Shown: positions 55,273-64,000 of the stretch, piece after piece
How positions within the stretch are numbered: position 1 is the stretch's first letter
Layout of the letters: each line of letters opens with the position of its first letter
Origin: Cotesia glomerata
Lineage: Eukaryota > Arthropoda > Insecta > Hymenoptera > Braconidae
NCBI RefSeq assembly: GCF_020080835.1
Contig: NC_058161.1
Location: 23,818,837-23,882,836 of the forward strand
Length of the DNA stretch: 64,000 nt
Direction of reading: 5' to 3'
Made by a program: the position numbers and the translations under genes
The notes under the pieces: generated by a model
The model's database searches: none
What the model was told of the DNA's origin: nothing
Seen by the model: the letters and a program-made list of their open reading frames with translations, nothing else

Positions 55273-58091
55273 GGGTATTCTGGTCTAGAAATTTGAAAAA
55301 ATCGATTTTTTTTTTGCATATTTTCAAAGTTTAGACCCTTAAAAATATGTCCTTAAATGAATTTTTCAAAATTCGAATTATTTTCGAAGATACAGTCGAT
55401 TTTGTGACGCAGCATCTAAGCCGGCCGATCGTCGCGAATCACACAATAAACAGTGGCAGTTCCTGGAAGACTTGAGCACTCGTTCTTTCCAAGAACTCTT
55501 TTGTTTTCGACATAAGCCTTCATATATATTCAATATATATTTTTATACTTCTATATATACCTTTATACATACTTAATATACTAGGAATATACATACTAAA
55601 TATACCAGGAACTGTTCAATGCGAAAGTTATAATGTTGATATTGTTTATCATTTATTATTCTGTTCAGTTTAGTTTCAATCTTGAAGCGAAGTAGACAAG
55701 TGCTCTGTGGATAGTTTTGTGAAATAATAAATTTTGTTTTTTTTATTTGCTTAAAAATGGATAGAAAAAGTGCGCGGGGGAGCAGTAGTCGTCCAGATAG
55801 GCACAAGAAGAAACGATTTTCATCAAATCAATTTACCGCTGAAAAAGATTGTAGTTATACGAGTGCTTCCGCAGCAAAGTTAAAAAAGTTTGGAGATGAG
55901 GAAATAGTTATTAACAAAAATTTTGGGTACTGTCTTCTGGAATTTTTCTCAGTTTTTCAAACTCTCTCAACTTTAATTGTGTGTGCTACCTGCAAAGAAG
56001 AAATTAAATTTTCTCAAACGGCACCACGCGGTTTAGGATTTAAAATTACATTACAGTGCAGTTGTGAAAATGTTCGATACATTCAATCATGTCCGTTGGT
56101 GAACAAAGCTTATGAAATTAATCGCCGGATCGTTACAGCTATGAGACTTTTAGGAGTAGGAAGAGAAGGAATAAATATTTTTTGTAGTGTCATGGATATA
56201 TGCAAAGGTTTATGTATCAGTACTTACTACAGTTGTCTTGATAATTTACATACAGCCGCAAGTGCAATTTACGATCAGCTAATATCAAAAGCTGTAAAAG
56301 AAGAGCAAGAATTATTATCAGAATTTGAGCCTAATGAAAATCCAAAACACTTGACGGTTTCTGGAGATGGCACCTGGAAGAAGCGAGGGTTTACTTCACT
56401 TTTTGGCGTTACAACCCTTATTGGTAAATACAGTAAAAAAGTTATCGATACTGTCGTAAAATCTAGTTTTTCCAAGGCTGTAACTTGTGGAAAGAAAAGA
56501 AGAAATCTGATCCTCAAGCTTATCAAGATTGGTATGAGGAACATGAAGATTCATGTGCCATCAATCATCGGGGAAGTGCTGGGAAAATGGAGGTAGATGC
56601 TGTTGTCGAGATGTTCAACAGATCGGTCGTGAAGCACGGGGTCAAGTACATAAAGTATATTGGAGATGGAGACTCCAAGACATTTAAAGGTATTCTTGAT
56701 ATCAACCCGTATGATGATGATCCAGTCGTAGAAAAAAAAGAGTGTGTTGGGCATGTCCAGAAACGTATGGGTTCCAGGTTGCGTAAAAGCAAAAAGACAA
56801 TAGTGGTATTGGCGGCAGAGGAGCTGGTAAATTGACAGATAAAGTAATCAATGAGTTGAGTTTATACTACGGTCTGGCAATTCGTCGGCATCCTGATTGT
56901 TTGCAGAGTATGAAGAATGAAATATGGGCTACTTATTATCATAAAAGTTCAAGCGATAAGAATCCACAACACATGTACTGCCCAACTGGTTCGTCAAGCT
57001 GGTGTAAATGGCAACAAGCCTCAGCTGAGAACACTCTTGAAGAGTTTGTCCACGAACATCCCCCTGGATGAAAAAGTACTGAAAGTAATTGAGCCCATTT
57101 ATACCAGTTTATCGTCTGACGATTTATTACATCGATGTTTGGGATCCGAAACTCAAAATAACAATGAATCGCTCAATTCATTAATATGGACTTTGCTCCC
57201 AAGCATATTCACGCTGGATCTCAAACAATTCAAATTGCGAATTATTTAGCTGTTGCCATTTTAATGAAGGTTATTTACCCATCTTAAAAATGATGGAACT
57301 TATGGGCATCACCGTTGGTACTGAAGCTCATTCATTTGCTATCAGACGTAACGAAGTTCGGATTGAGCGCTCTGAGCTACGAGCTACTGCTGCTTCCAAA
57401 GAAGGCAGAACAGCTCGATTAGCTGAAAGAACTTCACAAAACATCGAATATGAAGTTGAGGAAGGCCCAATGTATGGATCTGGAATCGCCGATTAATCCA
57501 AAGTGAGTATTGAATGTTATTATACGAGTTATTCTACTATAATTGTTTCTCAAACTTTAAACGCGTTTTTCTCAAAACTACTTTTTGAAGTGGTTGACAT
57601 GATATATCAAGTTCTATCCGACTGATTCTTTTGAAATTTGGTGGGAATCTTCTTTATATATCTCTCTATCGCGTCTGCTTTGGATTTTAAAAATTTCAAT
57701 TTGGAGTATTTTTAAAAAAATTCGAAAAGGTCAAAAGGGGGTAAAAATTGATATTTCATGTCGACGCCATTTTGTGAATTTTTTTTTTTTTTCTTGACTA
57801 AGGTCAACGCGATAGCGACATCTTTACAGATTGAGAATTTTTCAAATTTTTTTGTTTTAGATCACTACAAGGGCTGGAATCATGTCAACCAGGGTGCACC
57901 GTTTTTTTTGTAGCCCCCACTTCACCGACCTGTAATTTGTCCAATTTATCATTTTTTTTTTTTCAATTTTTTTTTATATTCTTGAAACGTTAATAAACAT
58001 CATATAAAAAAACCGATAGTAAAATGTTCTTAATTTTTTATGTTAGTTTGAAAAATGCCTAAAATTTAGGCTTCTAGACCAGAATACCCCC
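55273..58091 (+). mobile_element. TTAA-flanked Kolobok-like element, 2.8 kb
   Basis: The left end is GGGTATTCTGGTCTAGA. The right end is the inverted copy with two extra G/C bases. TTAA flanks at 55269-55272 and 58092-58095. The inverted-duplication sequence continues on both sides, showing a clean insertion into the right arm. It encodes a decayed transposase. Confidence 0.82.
55757..57496 (+). pseudogene. Kolobok-like transposase with several frameshifts
   Basis: The first frame (279 codons) has a basic N-terminus (MDRKSARGSSSRPDRHKKKR), a CATCKEE/CSC cysteine cluster and the motif SGDGTWKKRGF. The frame shifts near 56485, where KYIGDGDSKTF and KKECVGHVQKRMG follow. It shifts again near 56800 (GKLTDKVINELSLYYGLAIR), near 57060 (CLGSETQNNNESLNSLIW) and near 57195. 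The motifs DGTWKKR and GDGDS parallel DGTYPKR and SDGDSS of the large element's transposase. No protease or YqaJ region is attached. It is inactive as read. Confidence 0.8.
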
Positions 58092-58212
58092 TTAATATAA
58101 TCATTATATATTAATTAAAGAAAAAATCAGCAGCATTTCAATCGCAAATTTATTTAATTTTTATTTGGAAAATCAGCGAATAGCAATCGACGAAGAGGAA
58201 AAAATATAGGCT

Positions 58213-58345
58213 AATCCCTGTTTCAAATTTCCAATAAGATCCCATCAAAAGCGACAAAAGCCACTTAGAAACTCATAAATTTTATTGGTTTCTAAGTGGC
58301 TTTTGTCGTTTTTGATGGGATCTTATTGGAGATTTTCAACAGGAT
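58213..58345. repeat. Foldback repeat inserted in the right arm
   Basis: AATAAGATCCCATCAAAAGC, then GACAAAAGCCACTTAGAAAC, pair with their inverted copies ending near 58340. The mirrored left arm has no counterpart here. The flanking AATACTTTTCAATAC-rich sequence, to about 58540, belongs to the same insertion. Confidence 0.7.
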
Positions 58346-58575
58346 ACCTCTGATAAAAAGTATTGAGACAAAGGAAAAATATTGAAAAATTATTGGTTTT
58401 CTAGTCAATCCAATACTTTTCAATACTTTTTCTTTGTTCCAATACTTTTTGTTCAGGGTAAAAATGGTATCAATATTATTCATAGCTGAATGCAGAATGT
58501 TATCCAGAAGCCACGTGCCGTTAAAATGTAGATTGCTGCTACAAACTGCAGTAGCAGTAAAATCGTAAAAGCGAA

Positions 58576-59001
58576 ATGTTGTCTAATAAAAACTTGCTTC
58601 TTCTCCTGGTAGCTGTCCTTGGTTCCTCATGTAAGTTGCTAGTATTATTTCAATTAATCGTTATTTTAATTAATTAATTACTTTTATTGTTTCTTCATCA
58701 GGGATTTTCAATGGCAATTCCAATGGGTAGCTTATGCTTACTGGTCATCATCCAAAAAGAATTTCAAGTCGAAGTACCATTAACAATTCAATGCCCTGAT
58801 AAGAACCAGGTGATTTATAAAATAGAACTAGAGTTTGAAGAATTCACGCCGCTGACTGTTGGCATCTGGATCAGAGAAACATATTACTGGTTACCTATCG
58901 CACCTTATTACATAATTGAAATAAAAAACGGCACGGATCTAGCGACTTATCACATTCCCAATGTATTTTACAGAGGAGGACCAGTTGTTATTCGTGATTA
59001 A
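58576..59001 (+). pseudogene. Decayed small secreted-protein gene, copy 2
   Basis: Exon 1 (58576-58630) begins MLSNKNLLLLLVAVLGSS, a good signal peptide. It is followed by GTAAG, and an acceptor CAG ends at 58701. The exon 1 frame enters exon 2 as IFNGNSNG and stops at TAG, because 4 nt are missing relative to copy 1. A 2-nt difference follows. The downstream frame then reads TIQCPDKNQVIYKIELEF and LTVGIWIRETYYWLPIAPYY to the TAA at 58999. The copy is probably inactive unless another acceptor is used. Confidence 0.6.
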
Positions 59002-59075
59002 GCGTAAATAAGAGTAACTATGTAAGCATAATAAACAAAAATGTTATGAAAATTGCAAAAACTAGTTTTTTAATT

Positions 59076-60352
59076 CAACATTCACCAAAGAGCTTATTAT
59101 ATCGATCACGTTCGAGTTAGAATTTCGGAAACTAAAGAAAATTGAAAATCGACGCTAAATGCGACCTAGAGATCGTCAGCCCGAGTAAAATGACTACCCA
59201 CATTAATATCTTTTGTTAATAATTAATAGCAAATTAATTGATTAATATTTTATTAATCAATTAATCAAAATTGACCTGAAAGGTATTGAGTCGTGCAAGG
59301 TATCATTTTTTAGGAAATTTTCTCAGCTGTTCAATGAGCTTACTCAAATTATTCTAAAAATACCTAAGTCCCCAAGATTGGGTTTTTCTGTCTTATGATT
59401 AATTTGAAGTCGAAAATTATAACAGAATCTAATATAACATTAATGAATTAAAAATAAATTAAATCAAGAAGTATTAAGACGCAGTCTAAATATTCATTTT
59501 TAGAAATTAATCAAATTTATTTAAATTTTCATACAGAAGCTATAAGTCAGTTTTTGCGCCGTCAGATAATTCAAGGTGACATTGATAAGTTCTTTTATAG
59601 CTTCGATCCTCTCGACAAGTTGTTAAATTCTTCATAAACTTTGCTAGAAAAATTGACTTACTCTTCTATCGCGATCGATAATTTCAGTTATAAATTTTTA
59701 TAGGATTTATATCCAATGCATTTTATTTCAATCGATGATTTTTGTCACTAAATAGTTTTTATCGAACGTTAATTGCTTTGAAACCAATACACATCGGTAT
59801 AATAATTTCCAAAAACTCATTATCAAGAATTGTTACTTTTAGATTAGAGATAACACTATCAATATCGAAAAAAGCAACAGAATTTTTATTTTTGTGCTCT
59901 TGACCTTCGACTCCTAAAGTAGGGTTTTAAATATTTCCGAATTTTATAAATCGGAGCAGAGTGCGACCTACAGATCGTCATCCCGAGTAAAATGACTACC
60001 CACATCAATATATTAAGTTAAGAATTAATAGGAAATTAATTGATTAGTATTTTATTAATCGATTAATCAAAAATTGACCTGAAAGGTATCAAGTCATGCG
60101 GGGTATCATTTTTTAGGAAATTTTTTCAGCTTTTCATCTAGCCATCTCAAATAGCTTTGGAAAGTTTCCCAAGCATCCAGACCCTGCATCTAGGTTCTAA
60201 ATTCAGATTTGATGCATTTCTCGAAAATCTTGATCTTATCGTAAGCAATCAGTTGAAAATAATTGTTTTTCATTTTTATTCTGCCTTCGACTGGATACAA
60301 TTATATCTTAAAGTTATAGAATCAGTGTTATTCTTTCATATTTGACAGCAGG
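59076..60352. repeat. Copies of the ~260 bp repeat and related sequence
   Basis: Minus-strand copies lie at 59130-59390 and 59930-60170. The block 60180-60350 nearly duplicates 49640-49800. The 59400-59930 interval resembles 49800-50100. The small frame at 60157-60345 is part of this repeat. No gene is seen. Confidence 0.6.
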
Positions 60353-60470
60353 GGTCATTCCATGTCAAATCGACCAATAGTTGGAATCGACCCCTTTTGA
60401 TTTGGATGAATTTTGGTCAGAAGTTTTCTTTTATCATAAAACGAAGTTATGCCAAAGGAAAAAAATAAAA
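60353..60470 (+). mobile_element. Truncated copy of the GGGTCATTCCATGTC element
   Basis: It is nearly identical to the left end of 47233-48859 over about 118 bp. It is then cut off by the AACTTCCCGCTA-family repeat. Confidence 0.75.
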
Positions 60471-60477
60471 TAATTAA

Positions 60478-61114
60478 GAAAACGGTTGACCCTGAAGGCC
60501 ATCCCTGCAACTTTCCGCTCATTTCGTACTTAAGCGCACAAACCTACATTTATTACGTTTTTGAGCTCTTCGAGCTCAAAAATAATTTTCGTATCATTTT
60601 GAGCTCTTTGAGCTCAAAAATCTGCTAGAAGTTGAATAAAACACTATTTTTCGATTTTTAAACTGCAATAACTTTTGAATGAATGAACCGATTTTTACGT
60701 GGTTGGTGGCATTTAACGCAGTTTTTAAAGCCTTATAAAAAACTTTTAAGTTTTAATTGATCGAACAAGGAATTTAAAAGTAATTCCCAAAAAACGATTT
60801 TTTCGATTTTTTTCGTTAACTCACGAACGAATTAACCGATTTCGACCGGGCTAGCGGCAATCAACGTGTTTTTTTGATGTTAAGAGCTGATTAGTTTTTG
60901 GAATTGATCGGTCAAGCCGTATAAAAGTGATTCCAAAAAAACCACATGTGAAAAAATTTTTTTTTGAAGTTTTTTTCAGATTTCTCAAAATCTACTGGTT
61001 TGAATCGATCCAAATTATGATCAAAATCTAAGTTTAGTCAAGCTCTTTCGAATGGTGCCAACCGCGATAAAATCGGTCAAGCCGTTCAAAAGTTATGAGA
61101 GGTTTACATACGGC

Positions 61115-61162
<48 letters not shown>
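60478..61162 (-). repeat. AACTTCCCGCTA-family copy with (CA)n, host of the second retrotransposon
   Basis: It begins GAAAACGGTTGACCCTGAAG and contains ATCGGTCAAGCCGTTCAAAA and GTTATGAGAGG. It reaches a (CA)n run at 61118-61162, where the retrotransposon starts. The other half of the family copy is not in the window. Confidence 0.75.
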
Positions 61163-61165
<3 letters not shown>

Positions 61166-61704
61166 GGGGCAGAAGAGATACTGCTACCGGGCGCGTCTCC
61201 CCGAGCGGATGGGAGAACGCTCGCTGTCCTTGGATGACACTTAATCTCTTAGTTGATGAGGTACAGCGGGTAGGAGCCAAGCAAAATAACCAAACAAAAT
61301 ACGCTCCCGTGGACAAAACTCCCCTTTAATGGGTTGGTCGCACTAACTGACCTAACAAGACGATCGTTCTCTGCTGTGACCCACTGGGAGTGACCGGAAC
61401 CTGTATCGTAGTTTCCGACGATGCAGGCCACGGCTGATGTGAGCTTGCTCTACCGAGGTGTAAGTTGCAGCAGTGGATCAGGAGCCAGCCACTTCGGGCC
61501 TTGATCAGGAAGTACGCAGTGAGTGTTAGAGATCGGAATCTTCACCGCTCCGAGCGAGTCTAGTCCGTCCGTGTATTCCGGGACTGGCTAAGTGTCGGCT
61601 AGGCCTCAGGGAACTGGGGTAGGAGTACTATCTCCGAGGGTACACCCGTTCCTAGTTATGGCAACCCGCTCCACTCCGTACGATGCGCTGGTAAATTAAA
61701 AAGT

Positions 61705-63078
61705 ATGAGTAATGCACAGGAAACAAACAAGAGCGAAAACGGGCCTCATGCCCAGCAAGACGCACTGCTACTTAGTGCAAAGATGAAGAGGACAGATGCG
61801 CTGGCACATCTGGAGAAGCTAGTCTGTGGACTGCAGGACTTTCTCCAAACCAAGCAAAATGTCCACAAGGAGATCAAGTCGAAGTCGACGAACATCTGCA
61901 GTGCCCTGAGAAGGTTCAAAAAACTGGACCAAGAATGGCAGGAAATCCAACAACAACACGGTAATATCGTGATGAAGACGAGTGTGACAGCGGTTCCACC
62001 AGCAAAAGCCGACACGTTTGTCGAGGAGATGGACACAGGTGGCGAGGGTGACGTCGAGTCAGTTGTCGGAGACGGAGAGGAAACTGGAACTGAAATCAGG
62101 CCTGGGAAAAGGAAAGAACGAAATTCCCCAGACTCAATGACCAGCCGTACTAAGAAGAAGAAGGACCTTAAACCAAGTCCCCCGAAAAACGCGGTAACAC
62201 AGAACGGCGGAAAAAAGGAGGTGAATGAATGGCAAAAAGTCCAGTCAAGGAAGTCCAAGAGAGAGCAAGCAGTAGAAAAGCTCCAGAAGCAACCGCCAAA
62301 AGAGTCCAGGCCAGAGCCTAATCGGAAAGAACCGCGCAAACGGATTAGGCCGGATGCACTGATCATCCGCCCCGCAGAGACGGCAAAGTATGCTGAAATT
62401 CTGAAGCGAATAAAGCAGGACGTCCCTGACGAACAGGTCCGTACTACAGTGGATAAGATCCAAAGAACTAGGACCGGGAGCTTGCTGATTACGCTTTCGA
62501 GGAAGAGCGCTGACCGAGGCCAAGCCTTACAGAAGACCATCGCGGACATCCTCCAAGAAGACGCGAAGGTAATCTGCAAAGGGCCACAGGAAGACGTCGA
62601 AATCCGAGATCTTGACGGTACCACAACCAAGGAGGATATTCAGGCTGCATTGCAAACGGAAATCGGAGAAACCTGCGAGATACCACTAGGGACAATTAAG
62701 ATTCATAAGGCCTACAGAGGTACTCAGACAGCTGTTGTGACACTACCAGCAGCTGCAGCGTGCAAGATATTGGCAGGAAGCGGTAAAGTCCGGATCGGCT
62801 GGACCAACTGCCGAATCAGAGCTACGAGGAGACCAATCCAATGTTTCAAGTGCTGGCACTTTGGACATCTTGGATCCCAGTGCAAGAGCAATGTGGATCG
62901 GTCTAAGCTATGTATTAGGTGCGGACAAGAGGGACACAAGATTGCTGAATGCAAAAACCCAGCGAAATGTGTATTATGCGCGGATCAAAGTGCGGAGAAC
63001 TCGGCTCATCATGCCGGCGCATCCAGGTTCCCAGTATTTAAAGAGGCACTCCAGAAGATAACAAACAAACAGACATGA
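61705..63078 (+). CDS. ORF1, gag-like nucleic-acid-binding protein of the R1-clade element
   Basis: 457 residues, full length as read. The N-terminal part (about 20-80) is helical and charged, perhaps a coiled coil. A long basic/acidic linker follows (RTKKKKDLKPSPPK). A folded region at about 210-370 contains RIRPDALIIRPAETAKYAEI. At the C-terminal end are zinc knuckles: CFKCWHFGHLGSQC (CCHC) and CIRCGQEGHKIAEC (CCHC), then CVLC. The zinc knuckles bind element RNA in the ribonucleoprotein. The stop TGA overlaps the ORF2 ATG (ATGA at 63075-63078). Confidence 0.88.
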   Translation: MSNAQETNKSENGPHAQQDALLLSAKMKRTDALAHLEKLVCGLQDFLQTKQNVHKEIKSKSTNICSALRRFKKLDQEWQEIQQQHGNIVMKTSVTAVPPAKADTFVEEMDTGGEGDVESVVGDGEETGTEIRPGKRKERNSPDSMTSRTKKKKDLKPSPPKNAVTQNGGKKEVNEWQKVQSRKSKREQAVEKLQKQPPKESRPEPNRKEPRKRIRPDALIIRPAETAKYAEILKRIKQDVPDEQVRTTVDKIQRTRTGSLLITLSRKSADRGQALQKTIADILQEDAKVICKGPQEDVEIRDLDGTTTKEDIQAALQTEIGETCEIPLGTIKIHKAYRGTQTAVVTLPAAAACKILAGSGKVRIGWTNCRIRATRRPIQCFKCWHFGHLGSQCKSNVDRSKLCIRCGQEGHKIAECKNPAKCVLCADQSAENSAHHAGASRFPVFKEALQKITNKQT

Positions 63079-64000
63079 AGATATTGCAGCTAAACCTAAA
63101 CCATTGCGAAGCTGCACATGATCTGCTTATGCAAACAGCAAGAGAACTAGAGTTAGACTTAGTAATGATAGCAGAGCCATATAGATACCTGAATACCCAG
63201 CCTTGGGAATCTGACAGCACCACCAAGGCTGTCATCTGGTCTTGTGGTAAGCATCCCTTCCAGAGTGTAGTTAACAATGATAATGCCGGCTTTGTAGCAG
63301 CAACAGTTAACGGCATCCGTTTCTACAGCTGTTATGCACCACCTAGCCTATCCATTGTTGAATTCACTGAATTCTTGGACAAACTGACCGAGGACGCCAA
63401 GCAGCATTATCCGGTCGCGATTGCCGGTGACTTCAACTCCTGGGCAGTAGACTGGGGCAGCAAGCAGACAAATGCGCGAGGAAAAGCACTCCTCGAAGCT
63501 TTCTCTACACTAGATGTAGTCCAGCTCAACAGTGGTGATACGCCAACCTATACTAAAGGGGAAGCAAGCTCTATTGTAGATCTCACTTTCGTCAGCAGCA
63601 GCCTCATCAGTGGGAAATACGACTGGAAGGTGATGGATATCTACACAGCCAGCGACCACAAGGCAATTCTCTGGGAAATATTACATGACCGGAATACAAG
63701 AAGACCAATCAAGTCACTCAATACCATTGGATGGAAAGTGAAGTCTTTTGACACAAGCACATTGATAATAGCCCTGAATAGTGAACCGATTACTACTGGA
63801 CCCGCAGAAGAAATGACCAAGGACCTGATGAAAAGAGTTGTCCAGGCCTGTGACGCAAGTATGGTCCGGAAATGCAGCATAAGCCAACGCCCGGCAGTAC
63901 ACTGGTGGAACGACCACATCAGCGTTCTTCGGAAAGAGTGTCTAAAGAAAAGGAGAATATCCCAGCGTGGCTATCGACGACTTAACTCTGCGGAGCTGGT
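63075..64000 (+). CDS. ORF2, endonuclease/reverse transcriptase (partial at window end)
   Basis: 308 codons are open to the window edge. It starts MKILQLNLNHCEAAHDLL, the APE-type endonuclease opening of R1-clade ORF2. Further motifs are MIAEPYRYL (catalytic Glu), VAIAGDFNSWAVDWGSK (Asp, Asn) and YTASDHKAILWE (terminal Asp-His). The reverse transcriptase lies beyond the window. The ATGA overlap with ORF1 suggests ORF2 is translated by termination-reinitiation, as reported for other insect non-LTR elements. The endonuclease should nick the (AC)n target. Confidence 0.88.
   Translation, partial: MKILQLNLNHCEAAHDLLMQTARELELDLVMIAEPYRYLNTQPWESDSTTKAVIWSCGKHPFQSVVNNDNAGFVAATVNGIRFYSCYAPPSLSIVEFTEFLDKLTEDAKQHYPVAIAGDFNSWAVDWGSKQTNARGKALLEAFSTLDVVQLNSGDTPTYTKGEASSIVDLTFVSSSLISGKYDWKVMDIYTASDHKAILWEILHDRNTRRPIKSLNTIGWKVKSFDTSTLIIALNSEPITTGPAEEMTKDLMKRVVQACDASMVRKCSISQRPAVHWWNDHISVLRKECLKKRRISQRGYRRLNSAEL

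Larger units (their letters stand above)
53870..59075 (+). repeat. Right arm of a large inverted duplication
   Basis: Reverse match of 50640-53440. Private insertions are a MITE (54917-55035), the Kolobok-like element (55273-58091) and a foldback segment (about 58213-58540). The secreted-protein gene copy (58576-59001) lies near the outer end. The match fails past about 59075. Confidence 0.8.
61163..64000 (+). mobile_element. R1-clade (Waldo-like) retrotransposon, apparently intact, runs past the window
   Basis: It follows (CA)n directly. A GC-rich ~540 bp leader precedes ORF1 (61705-63078) and ORF2 (63075 onward). The layout is the same as at 20537-25175, but there are no frame breaks in the visible part. 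The sequence differs, so it is another family or subfamily. Confidence 0.85.

Overview
The window is AT-rich, intron-bearing animal DNA. Two conserved single-copy genes, insect-style non-LTR retrotransposons and many DNA transposons point to an insect. I suspect a hymenopteran such as a parasitoid wasp, but nothing here proves the order. Both host genes are on the + strand. The first is the 3' part of a Sec24 gene of the C/D type (COPII coat, 1-6323). The second is a complete HGSNAT gene (lysosomal heparan-alpha-glucosaminide N-acetyltransferase). Its exons 1-7 lie at 8144-10653 and its last exon at 32166-32347, so one intron is about 21.5 kb long. I checked splice phases by hand: the eight HGSNAT exons give 547 codons plus a stop.

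The large HGSNAT intron holds the most unusual object, an 18.0 kb element at 11305-29306. It is flanked by TTAA, and its ends are inverted repeats of about 1.1-1.25 kb that carry subterminal ~150 bp repeats. On the minus strand it encodes, in order: two copies of a viral-tegument/OTU-like cysteine protease domain (the first has lost its catalytic residues), a basic linker, a Mutator-like/Kolobok-like transposase domain, and, after a 2-nt slip in a GT run, a YqaJ-type exonuclease. On the plus strand it carries a spliced gene for a low-complexity protein with nine-residue GFG-type repeats. A broken R1-clade (Waldo-like) retrotransposon sits inside an (AC)n tract within it. A smaller TTAA-flanked element at 55273-58091 encodes a decayed relative of the same transposase, which independently ties this protein family to TTAA insertion.

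From 29.3 to 43.9 kb the sequence is mostly nested mobile DNA. It includes a foldback element with a Helitron inside it, TA-flanked MITEs, two hAT-like elements with 8-bp target duplications, and copies of a repeat with an internal (GT)n tract. It also has tRNA-like SINE fragments and a foldback element with 5S rRNA-derived sequence in both arms. A small gene for a secreted cysteine-rich peptide (43999-44321, minus) has a signal peptide, an intron and a TATA box.

From 44.4 to 60.5 kb lie copies of a ~260 bp repeat family, a TA-flanked inverted-repeat element (47233-48859) and a large inverted duplication (about 50640-53440 against 53870-59075). Each duplication arm carries a decayed copy of one small secreted-protein gene. 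Because the arms mirror each other, the empty site of several insertions can be read from the opposite arm. The window ends in a second R1-clade retrotransposon (61163 to beyond 64000), also placed in an (AC)n tract, whose two reading frames are intact as far as they can be seen. All family names come from motifs read by eye, with no database search.
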